The notes beneath the pieces were generated by a model. The model saw only the letters and a program-made list of their open reading frames with translations, searched no databases and had not been told where the DNA came from. Below, piece after piece: positions 38,517-45,865 of a stretch of DNA of 64,000 bases. Every line of letters begins with the position of its first letter. The stretch's first letter is position 1. The stretch covers positions 1,984,001-2,048,000 of the forward strand of contig NZ_CP014671.1 of assembly GCF_001697225.1 (NCBI RefSeq), read 5' to 3'. A program made the position numbers and the translations under genes. Origin of the DNA: Immundisolibacter cernigliae. Its GTDB lineage: Bacteria; Pseudomonadota; Gammaproteobacteria; Immundisolibacterales; Immundisolibacteraceae.

Positions 38517-39698
38517 TCAGGCCTCGTCCCGCACGAAGCCCATCGCCTTTCGATACCACTCCCAGCGCGGCATGTTGCCGGCCTCGTCGTTCTGCTTGAA
38601 GTCGAACCACAGCGCGTGCTCGTCGTGCACGCCCTTCTGGAACAAGGCGTTGCCGGGCGTGCGGTTGCCGGCCTGGATGCGGTGAAAGATGGCCGCGTCC
38701 TCGATCGACACCAGCCCGCTTGGCCCCAGCATGTTGCCGGCCTGACGCAGGCGGTGGCGGATCATGTCCGGGTCGTCGTCCAGGTGATGGAAGTAGCCGT
38801 AATGCACTTCCGTTTTGCCGACTGCGCGCGGGATGGCGAAGCGGATGTTGATCATGTCCAGGTGCATGGTGATCACGGTCAGCGGACTGATCACCACCGC
38901 CACCGAGCCTTTGGAACGGTGCGCCTGGCGAAATTCCAGCAGGGACGGGTCGCGCAGGAAGCCGGGGTTGTCCGGCAATTTCAGTTCCGCCTCGATCACC
39001 ACGTGTCCGCGCTCGGTGGCGTACTGGGTGCCGGCGCCGCCCTGCCAGTTGAGCATCTTGAAGGCCTTGTGCAGCAGCGGCGGGTGGTAGCCGTCGTTGT
39101 CCACGTAGGCCTTCCAGTTGGTGTCGTAGACCACCTTCTGGTAACCCAACAGGCCCAGACGCCCGTCGCCGCCCAGTGCCGTGCGCAGGGCCGGTCCGAT
39201 GCGGCCCAGAAACTGTTCGAGACTGGGCGCCGCCGGACTCATGGTGACGAACAGCAAGCCGCCAAAATCGGCCGAGCGCAGCTGCGTGAGGCCAAAATCG
39301 TCAGTGCTGAAACTCGGCGAGAAATCGTCCCGCCCGGGCGCGCCACGCAACCGGCCCTGGTCGTCGAACAGCCAGCGGTGATACGGGCATTCAAACTCGG
39401 GCCGATTGCCGCAAAAGCGTGTTTCGAGCAGCGTGCCGCGGTGCGCGCAGGCGTTGTAGAACACCCGCAGCTGGTCGTCGTCGCCGCGCACGATCAGCAG
39501 CGGCCGGCGTCCGACATGGATGGTCTTGAAGTCGCCCTTGCGCGGCAGCTCGCCGGTCACCGCGACCGGGTGCCATTCCGGGCCGTAGAAGATGGCCTCG
39601 AGCTCGCGCTCGAACAGCGCCGGGTCGTCGAAGATGGCCTTGGGCACCGCGTTGGTGGCTGCCGGCCAGCGCAATCCGCTCGGTTGGGGTGCGTTCAT
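38517..39698 (-). CDS. Rieske ring-hydroxylating oxygenase, alpha subunit
   Basis: A 393 aa terminal oxygenase subunit. The Rieske ligands are CAHRG near residue 84 and CPYH near 105. The mononuclear iron site is DNDGYHPPLLHKAF near 200. The start is MNAPQPSGLRWPAATNAVPK. It is a paralogue of the gene at 26066, with shared blocks around the iron site (NWQGGAG versus RWQGGSG). No small subunit, ferredoxin or reductase gene is nearby. It is followed upstream by two DUF1329 genes on the same strand, a pairing seen in aromatic-degrading bacteria. Confidence 0.93.
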   Translation of the reverse strand: MNAPQPSGLRWPAATNAVPKAIFDDPALFERELEAIFYGPEWHPVAVTGELPRKGDFKTIHVGRRPLLIVRGDDDQLRVFYNACAHRGTLLETRFCGNRPEFECPYHRWLFDDQGRLRGAPGRDDFSPSFSTDDFGLTQLRSADFGGLLFVTMSPAAPSLEQFLGRIGPALRTALGGDGRLGLLGYQKVVYDTNWKAYVDNDGYHPPLLHKAFKMLNWQGGAGTQYATERGHVVIEAELKLPDNPGFLRDPSLLEFRQAHRSKGSVAVVISPLTVITMHLDMINIRFAIPRAVGKTEVHYGYFHHLDDDPDMIRHRLRQAGNMLGPSGLVSIEDAAIFHRIQAGNRTPGNALFQKGVHDEHALWFDFKQNDEAGNMPRWEWYRKAMGFVRDEA

Positions 39699-39735
39699 GC
39701 GTTAAGAGCTCGTGTCCGGTCAACAACGGGTTCGT

Positions 39736-41169
39736 TCAGCGTACGCCGTACTTGCGCAGTCCGGCCGGGGTAAACAGCGCCGGGTCGGGCATTTTCTTGT
39801 AGTTGGGCGGAAAGGTGCCCAGCTTGGCGCCCTGGTTGTACCAGGCGTTGGCCGACGAATAGCGGCCATTGATCACGTCCATGTGCGCCTCACCCCACCA
39901 GACGATGGCCGGCAGGTTGTAGAAATTCATCGGATACGCCTCCGACACCCGCCACAACTTGTCCTGCTGGTCATACATCTCGGCGTACACGCCCCACCAG
40001 CTGTCCTCGTCCAGATAGACGAAACGACGCGGCCCCAGGTGCCGGAACCCGGGTTTCAGCTTGGCCTCGACCACCCAGACCCGGTGCAGCTCGTAACGCT
40101 TCAGATCGGAGTTTACGTGGCCCTTTTTCACAATGTCCTTGAAGTCATACTCCGGGCTCGCCAGCTTGTAGCTGTTGTACGGAATGATCATCTCGCGCAG
40201 TACCGGCTTGGCATACTCATACCACTCTTCGGCACCGGTGATGGCGAACAGGAAGCGCTGGTCGGCCGTGCGCAGGCCATCCGAGCCCGTACCCGGGCTG
40301 TCATAGAAACCAATTTCGGGCGCCTTGCGTACGCGCCGTTGTCCGGGCACATACAGATAGGCGTCGAAATCCGTGTTATGCAGGTAGGTGCAGCCACCAA
40401 ACATCTGTCCGGCATTGCGCGGCGGTGATATCTGCTCCTGCGAGAAACAGCCGGTAGCGCCGCCCTGGCGCGTGAAGTACGCGTCCTTGATCTGCTCCTC
40501 CGGTGCCAGATAAATACCCCAGATCCAGCGGTCCACCACGGCGTGCTCGGCGTAGGTGCCGTCAGGAAACACGTTAAAGGCGTACGCGGCAGTTTCCCAG
40601 TACTTGCCGTGGAAGGCGTACAGGTGATTCCATTGCGCCTCCGCGCCCGTCTTCGGAATGGGAAAGAAAACGCCAGGCTTGAAGCTTGTCTCGTCTATAC
40701 AGCGCTCTTCACGATGCGGACCCAGAGATGGGTTGCAGAACTGCGTATTGGCGGCGTTATGAATCGACCCTTCGTAATACCACTGCGGATACGACGCGCT
40801 GCGCCGGGTCGGGTAGACCGGCATACGGAAGGTGTCCGGGTACTTTTGCAGTAGCGCGATCTGCCCCGGCGCGAGAAACTTTTCGTATTGCTGATAGTTC
40901 TGGGCCGTGACAGTAAATACCGGCTGGTCACTCGGGTAGGGGTCAATGTACCACTTGCCCTCTTCGTACCCCGCCGGGGCTTGGGTGATACCGCCTTCCC
41001 AAGCCGGAATGGAGCCGTCCGCATTGCCGGCCCGTATGGCGCCGACCGGAGTCAGCTCGGTCCCCTCGATTCCCAGCCGGGCTGCTTCCTCCGGTGCGAC
41101 CTTGGCCAAGGCGCTGCCCGCAAGCAACATGGCAAGCAAGGCGCATATTCCATTTTCGAACAGCTTCAT
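39736..41169 (-). CDS. DUF1329 protein, exported
   Basis: A 477 aa protein with signal peptide MKLFENGICALLAMLLAGSA followed by LAKVAPEEAARLG. DUF1329 hallmarks are present: RAGNADGSIPAWEGG, VYPTRRSASYPQWYY, RRVRKAPEIGFYDSPGTGSD and RYELHRVWVVEAKLKPG. DUF1329 proteins are periplasmic or outer-membrane-associated, often encoded near RND or catabolic genes; their biochemical role is unsettled. It is a close paralogue of the next upstream gene and separated from it by a terminator. Confidence 0.92.
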   Translation of the reverse strand: MKLFENGICALLAMLLAGSALAKVAPEEAARLGIEGTELTPVGAIRAGNADGSIPAWEGGITQAPAGYEEGKWYIDPYPSDQPVFTVTAQNYQQYEKFLAPGQIALLQKYPDTFRMPVYPTRRSASYPQWYYEGSIHNAANTQFCNPSLGPHREERCIDETSFKPGVFFPIPKTGAEAQWNHLYAFHGKYWETAAYAFNVFPDGTYAEHAVVDRWIWGIYLAPEEQIKDAYFTRQGGATGCFSQEQISPPRNAGQMFGGCTYLHNTDFDAYLYVPGQRRVRKAPEIGFYDSPGTGSDGLRTADQRFLFAITGAEEWYEYAKPVLREMIIPYNSYKLASPEYDFKDIVKKGHVNSDLKRYELHRVWVVEAKLKPGFRHLGPRRFVYLDEDSWWGVYAEMYDQQDKLWRVSEAYPMNFYNLPAIVWWGEAHMDVINGRYSSANAWYNQGAKLGTFPPNYKKMPDPALFTPAGLRKYGVR

Positions 41170-41201
41170 GGAATCCCCCGCATCGCTTTAAACGAATGAT
41201 T

Positions 41202-41232
41202 AAAAAAGGCGGGGCGCCAGCGCCCCGCCTTT
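41202..41232 (-). terminator. Rho-independent terminator after upstream DUF1329 gene
   Basis: Stem AAAGGCGGGGCG (41205-41216) pairs perfectly with CGCCCCGCCTTT (41221-41232) around the loop CCAG. On the minus strand it is followed by a T-run (A6 at 41202-41207). It lies 22 bases beyond the stop of the gene at 41254. Confidence 0.85.
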
Positions 41233-41253
41233 GTCGGGCATCAGGCGCTGTCC

Positions 41254-42705
41254 TCAGCGAACACCAAACTTGCGCAAGCCCGCTGGCGTATAGAGCTCCT
41301 GATCCGGCCTGCCTTTGGCCGTGAAATCCGGCGGTGCAGCCGTGCCTTTGGGTCCGACGTTATAGAAGGAGTTGAGTGCCGAATGCCGGCCGGAGATGAG
41401 GTCGGAGTGGTCATCACCCCAGAAATAGGGCAGCGGCACGTTGTAGTAATTCATCAGGTAGGACTCGGTCACCCGCCACAGATCGCCGCGGGCGTCGTAC
41501 ATGTCGCCCAGTGCGCCGTCCCAGCTATCGGCGTCGATATAGGCGAAACGGTGCGGCGACAGGTGGCGGAAGCCGGGCTTCAGCTTGGCCTCCACCACCC
41601 ACACGCGGTGCAGTTCGTAGCGCTTCAGGTCAGGGTTGTTGTGGCCTTTCATGACGATGTCTTTGAAAGTCAGCCCCGGCTGGGCGATCTTGTAGCTGTT
41701 GTAGGGGATGTATATTTCCTTGAGCTGCAGCGGCCCGTACTCGTACCATTCCTCCTGGCCGGTCAGCCAGAAGGTCCAGCGCGAGTCGCCTGTGCGCAGG
41801 CCGTCCGAGCCGGTGCCGGGGCTGTCGTAGAAACCGATTTCCGGCGCCTTGCGCACCCGGCGCTGCCCCGGCACGTACAGGTAGGCGTCGAAGGTGGTGT
41901 CCTGCAGGTACAGGCAGGCGCTGAAGATGGTGCCGGCGGAGCGCGGCGGCGAAATGTCTTCCTGCGAGGCGCACAGGCCGCCGCCGCCCAGCCGGGTGAA
42001 GCGTTCGTGCGTCAGCGGGGGGTCACCGCCGGCGTCCGGGCCGATCCACAGCGGCATCAGGAAACGGTCAAGCTTGACCTGTTCGGCGTAGCTGCCGTCG
42101 GGAAAGGCGTTGTAACCATAGGCCGTTGCGGTGTACCACTTGCCGACGAAGCGGAAGGTGTGGTTCCACATCACCTCGGCGGCGTCGTTGGGAATCGGAA
42201 AGAACACGCCTGGCTTCGAGGTATTCGAGGCCAGGCAGCGCGTTTCACGGTTCGGCCCGGGCGAGGGGTTGCACCACTCGGCGCGGGTGGCGTTGTAGAT
42301 CGAGTTGTCGTAGTGCCATTGTGGAAACGACGCGCTGCGTCGGCTCGGATACACGTTCATCTTGTATGTATCCGGGTACTTCTTGAACATCGCGATCTGT
42401 CCCGGCGTGAGCTTGTCAGCATATTGCTGATGGTTTTGCGCCGTGATGGTGAACAGGATCTTGTCGTCGGCGTAGGGGTCGATGTACCAGTCGCCCTCCT
42501 TGTAGCCGGCGGGAGGCGTCTTGATTCCGCCCTCCCAGGCCGGGATCGTTCCGTCCGCGTTGCCGGCCCTGATGGCGCCAAACGGTGTCAGCTCCGTGCC
42601 CTCGAGTCCCAGTCTTGCCGCTTCCTCGGGCGACACCTTGGCGACCGCCCCGGTCGCCAGGAGCGCGCCAACCGCCAGAAAAACGCAATTGCGCCGTATA
42701 TGCAT
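41254..42705 (-). CDS. DUF1329 protein, exported, second copy
   Basis: A 483 aa protein from ATG at 42705, chosen for the strong GAGGAGGACGGTG site before it and because it begins the signal peptide MHIRRNCVFLAVGALLATGA. The mature start VAKVSPEEAARLG nearly matches the paralogue at 39736. Shared blocks include VYPSRRSASFPQW and KAPEIGFYDSPGTGSDG. An in-frame ATG 25 codons upstream lacks a signal sequence context. It is divergent from the AAHS transporter across 339 bases. Confidence 0.92.
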   Translation of the reverse strand: MHIRRNCVFLAVGALLATGAVAKVSPEEAARLGLEGTELTPFGAIRAGNADGTIPAWEGGIKTPPAGYKEGDWYIDPYADDKILFTITAQNHQQYADKLTPGQIAMFKKYPDTYKMNVYPSRRSASFPQWHYDNSIYNATRAEWCNPSPGPNRETRCLASNTSKPGVFFPIPNDAAEVMWNHTFRFVGKWYTATAYGYNAFPDGSYAEQVKLDRFLMPLWIGPDAGGDPPLTHERFTRLGGGGLCASQEDISPPRSAGTIFSACLYLQDTTFDAYLYVPGQRRVRKAPEIGFYDSPGTGSDGLRTGDSRWTFWLTGQEEWYEYGPLQLKEIYIPYNSYKIAQPGLTFKDIVMKGHNNPDLKRYELHRVWVVEAKLKPGFRHLSPHRFAYIDADSWDGALGDMYDARGDLWRVTESYLMNYYNVPLPYFWGDDHSDLISGRHSALNSFYNVGPKGTAAPPDFTAKGRPDQELYTPAGLRKFGVR

Positions 42706-43044
42706 CACCGTCCTCCTCATGCAACAAACCAGCACCGTGCAGGTGCGCCATGTACGCATCAGGCAATGCCGGCCATCCATGGCCGAGGAGGCTCAGATCC
42801 TTGGGGTTCCTCGTAAAGTCAGGGTGCCGGACGGATTGCTCCGGTCGGCACATCGCGTCAGCCTCCCCGCCCTCGCCCGGAAATCCGTTTTTATAGTTCG
42901 GACACGGTCGATGCTGGCACCCGCCGGCAGTCATGTCAACGGTCGTTCAGTACAAGTCGCCCGTCGACCAACGGACCGGGCGGTCGGTCCGCAGCCGGCT
43001 GCTATGCTGCACAGCAGGACATCGTTGGGGGAGGGGTTAAAGAC
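42706..43044. promoter_or_regulatory. Divergent promoter region, DUF1329 / transporter
   Basis: A 339-base gap with no gene that I can support. On the minus strand TATAAA (42890-42895) could be the -10 of the DUF1329 gene, with a poor -35. On the plus strand TATGCT (43003-43008) could be the -10 for the transporter. The TetR-type palindrome at 42971-42988 overlaps the place where its -35 would sit. GGGGGAGGGG before 43045 is a strong ribosome-binding site. Confidence 0.5.
42971..42988. promoter_or_regulatory. Near-perfect TetR-type palindrome
   Basis: ACGGACCG-GG-CGGTCGGT: the two 8-base half-sites are reverse complements except at one position. Form and spacing match operators of TetR-family repressors. 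No regulator gene is in the window, so the repressor would act in trans. Confidence 0.55.
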
Positions 43045-44379
43045 ATGAACGCCGGCGCGCGTCAGGGTTTGCCGCAGTGGTTCGATCAGGCACGCTTTGG
43101 CGCCTATCAGGTGCGCGTGGTGCTGTTGTGCTTTCTGGTCACCACCTTCGATGGCTTCGATACGCAGGCGATCGCCTTCACCGGGCCGGCACTGGCGCAG
43201 GCGCTGGGCGTGGGGCCGCGCGGGCTGGCGCCCATCATCACGGCGGGCGTGGCCGGCATGGCGCTCGGCGCGGTGCTGTTCGGGCCGCTGGGCGACCGTT
43301 ACGGCCGACGCGCGGCGGTGTTGCTGGCGACGGCCGTGTTCGGGCTGTTCTCGCTGCTGACGGCGTTTGCCGTCAATGTTGAGCAGCTCATGGTGCTGCG
43401 TTTCCTGACCGGCATCGGCATGGGTGGCGCGGCGCCGAACGTGTATACGCTGGCGTCGGAGTTCTCGCCCCATCGCCACCGCGGCCTGGTGATGCTGCTG
43501 GCCGGGCTCGGCTTGCCGGTCGGCGCCATATTGGGCGGCCTGATCGCCGGGCAGGTCATTCCCGCCTGGGGGTGGCAGGGCGTGTTCGTGCTGGGCGGAG
43601 TCGCTCCCTTGCTGTTCCTGCCGCTGCTGTGGATTCTGTTCCCGGAATCGCCTTACTACCTGGCGCGACGCAATCGGCAGTCGGCACTCATAGGTTTGCT
43701 GGCGCGGGTGGCGCCCGCCGCTGCGCCGACCGCCGATACGGTGTTCACGCTGCCGGAGGCGCCGACCCGCGTCGGTGCCGCGGCCTTGTTCTCGCCGGCC
43801 CTGCGGCACAACACGGTGGCCATCTGGGGCACCTATTTTTTCAACTGGGTAGCCTGGTTCGGCCTGGTGCTGTGGATTCCGTCGGTGCTTACCGCCGCCG
43901 GCCTGCCCCGGGAACAGGCCGGCCTGGCGACGGTGACGCTCAACGGCGCGGCGCTGTTGTTCATGCTGCCGCTGGCCTGGCTGTTGCCCAAACTGCCGGT
44001 ACGCCGGGTCATCCTGCTGCTGCTGGCTGGCGCGGTGCTGGTGTCGCTGCTGCTGGCGCGGGCCGGCGGCAACTGGCCGCTGGTGTTCGCACTGGTCGGG
44101 CTCAGTGGCCTGTGCGTAGGCGGTCCGCAGATCGCCCTCAACTATCTGGCGGTGTCCATTTATCCGACCGCGGTGCGTGCCAGCGGGGTCGGCTGGGCGA
44201 TCGGCATGGGGCGCCTGGGTACGGTGGCGGGTGGCGCGGCCGGCGGACTGGTGCTGGCGGACTTCGGCCCACAGGGGTTTTTCCTGGCCCTGATCGTGCC
44301 GTTGGCGCTCGCCATCCTGGCCGCGCTGCTGGTACGCAGCGCCGATCACCCCGGCCCCGGTGACAAAATCGGCGACTAG
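43045..44379 (+). CDS. MFS transporter, aromatic acid:H+ symporter (AAHS) type
   Basis: A 444 aa protein with 12 predicted helices. TTFDGFDTQAIAFTGPALAQ near residue 32 is the AAHS signature with the essential DGFD aspartates. The MFS loop 2-3 motif is GPLGDRYGRRAAV near 85 and GIGMGGAAPNVYTLASEFSP near 128. The family imports benzoate-, hydroxybenzoate- or protocatechuate-like acids. The position upstream of a molybdenum hydroxylase and opposite a Rieske oxygenase fits uptake of an aromatic acid; the exact substrate is unknown. Confidence 0.9.
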   Translation: MNAGARQGLPQWFDQARFGAYQVRVVLLCFLVTTFDGFDTQAIAFTGPALAQALGVGPRGLAPIITAGVAGMALGAVLFGPLGDRYGRRAAVLLATAVFGLFSLLTAFAVNVEQLMVLRFLTGIGMGGAAPNVYTLASEFSPHRHRGLVMLLAGLGLPVGAILGGLIAGQVIPAWGWQGVFVLGGVAPLLFLPLLWILFPESPYYLARRNRQSALIGLLARVAPAAAPTADTVFTLPEAPTRVGAAALFSPALRHNTVAIWGTYFFNWVAWFGLVLWIPSVLTAAGLPREQAGLATVTLNGAALLFMLPLAWLLPKLPVRRVILLLLAGAVLVSLLLARAGGNWPLVFALVGLSGLCVGGPQIALNYLAVSIYPTAVRASGVGWAIGMGRLGTVAGGAAGGLVLADFGPQGFFLALIVPLALAILAALLVRSADHPGPGDKIGD

Positions 44380-44389
44380 TTGCTAGAGT
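44360..44389 (+). promoter_or_regulatory. Candidate promoter for the molybdenum hydroxylase operon
   Basis: GTGACA (44360-44365) and TAGAGT (44384-44389) with an 18-base spacer, overlapping the end of the transporter gene. It would give a leader of about 110 bases before 44509. Moderate matches only. Confidence 0.35.
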
Positions 44390-44508
44390 CCGCCACTTGG
44401 GCATTACCGCACGCTGGCGCGACGCGCGGCAGGCCGTTGCCTTTCCACCACCATCCCGCCGCGCAAGGCGGGATTCTCCCCCGATCAGAGAAGGAGTTAA
44501 AAACGCCT

Positions 44509-45381
44509 ATGCACAGCTTCGATTACGCGGCGCCCACGTCGCTGGGCGAGGCCCTCACGCTGCTGGCGGGGGCGCGCGGCAATGCCCGCGTGCTGGCCGG
44601 CGGCACGGATCTGATCGTCAACATGCGCGTCGGCCGGCGCAAGCCGGGCCTGGTGGTGGATGGCAAGCGCATTCCGGAACTGAATGAGCTGTCGCTGACC
44701 GCCGACGGCCTGACGCTGGGTGCCGCCGTTTCCTGCCGGCGCGCCTACGAGCACGCCGAGGTGGCCAAGCGCTACCCGGCACTGGTCGACTCCATGAGCC
44801 TGATCGGCAGCGTGCATATCCAGGGCCGCGCCACGGTTGGCGGCAACCTGTGCAACGCAGCCCCCAGCGGCGACGCCATCCCGACCCTGATCGCGCTGGG
44901 CGCGGTGGCGCGGGTGCTCGGGCCAAACGGAACTCGCGAAGTGCCTGTCGAGGAGTTCTGCGTGGCTCCCGGCAAGACCTGCCTGGCCGACGACGAGCTG
45001 CTGGTCAGTGTGTTTATCCCTGCGCCGACGGCCAACAGTGGCGCCCACTATCTGCGCTTCATTCCGCGCAACGAGATGGACATCGCCATCGCCGGCGCCG
45101 GCGTGAGCGTGGTGCTGGACGCGGCCAAACAGAACTTCGTTTCGGCGCGCATCGCGCTGGCATCGGTCGGCCCGACGCCGATCTTCGCCCGCGAAGCCGG
45201 CGCGCTGCTGGCCGGCAAACCGGTCAACGAGGACAACATCCAGCTTGCCGCGGATTCCGCACAGACGGTCGCCAAGCCGATTACCGACATGCGCGGCACC
45301 ATCGAGCAGCGCAAACATCTGGTCAAGGTGCTCACGGCCCGCGCGCTGCGCGGTGCCATCGAGCGTGCAAAGGGAGCTTGA
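44509..45381 (+). CDS. Molybdenum hydroxylase FAD-binding subunit (medium)
   Basis: A 290 aa FAD subunit of a xanthine-dehydrogenase-family enzyme. Flavin contacts are VLAGGTDLIVNMRVG near residue 28 and RATVGGNLCNAAPSGD near 105. The start is ATG at 44509 (MHSFDYAAPTSLGEALTLLA), preceded by AAGGAG. It transfers electrons from the Mo centre to the acceptor and is first of the M-S-L gene order. Confidence 0.92.
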   Translation: MHSFDYAAPTSLGEALTLLAGARGNARVLAGGTDLIVNMRVGRRKPGLVVDGKRIPELNELSLTADGLTLGAAVSCRRAYEHAEVAKRYPALVDSMSLIGSVHIQGRATVGGNLCNAAPSGDAIPTLIALGAVARVLGPNGTREVPVEEFCVAPGKTCLADDELLVSVFIPAPTANSGAHYLRFIPRNEMDIAIAGAGVSVVLDAAKQNFVSARIALASVGPTPIFAREAGALLAGKPVNEDNIQLAADSAQTVAKPITDMRGTIEQRKHLVKVLTARALRGAIERAKGA

Positions 45382-45385
45382 AGCC

Positions 45386-45865
45386 ATGGCAAAGAAAACA
45401 CACGTCGAAACAACCCTCAATGGCGAAGCGCTGGAATTTCTGGTCGAGCCGCGGCAGAGCCTGCTCGAGTCGCTGCGCGACGTGGTGCACATGACCGGCA
45501 CCAAGGAAGGCTGCAACGATGGCAACTGCGGTGCCTGCAGCGTCCTGCTCGACGGCGTGCTGGTGAATTCCTGTTGCGTGCTGGGCGTCGAGGCACAGGG
45601 TCGCACCATCGAGACGGTCGAGGGCCTCGGCACCACCGACAACCTGCACCCGTTGCAGCAGGCTTTTCTGGAAGAAACCGGCATGCAGTGTGGTATCTGC
45701 ACGCCGGGTTTCCTGATGGCGTCCAAGGCGCTGCTGCAGAAAACACCCAATCCATCCGAGGACGAGGTTCGTCTGTGGCTGGCCGGCAACCTGTGTCGCT
45801 GCACCGGCTATGACAAGCTCGTGCGGGCGGTTCTGAAAGCCAGTAAGGCAATGGAGGCTGCGTAA
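45386..45865 (+). CDS. Molybdenum hydroxylase [2Fe-2S] subunit (small)
   Basis: A 159 aa protein. The plant-type cluster is CNDGNCGACSVL near residue 43, and the second cluster is formed by CGICTPGF near 103 and CRCTGYDK near 141. The ATG at 45386 lies 4 bases after the FAD gene. The stop overlaps the large-subunit start (TAATG). Confidence 0.95.
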   Translation: MAKKTHVETTLNGEALEFLVEPRQSLLESLRDVVHMTGTKEGCNDGNCGACSVLLDGVLVNSCCVLGVEAQGRTIETVEGLGTTDNLHPLQQAFLEETGMQCGICTPGFLMASKALLQKTPNPSEDEVRLWLAGNLCRCTGYDKLVRAVLKASKAMEAA

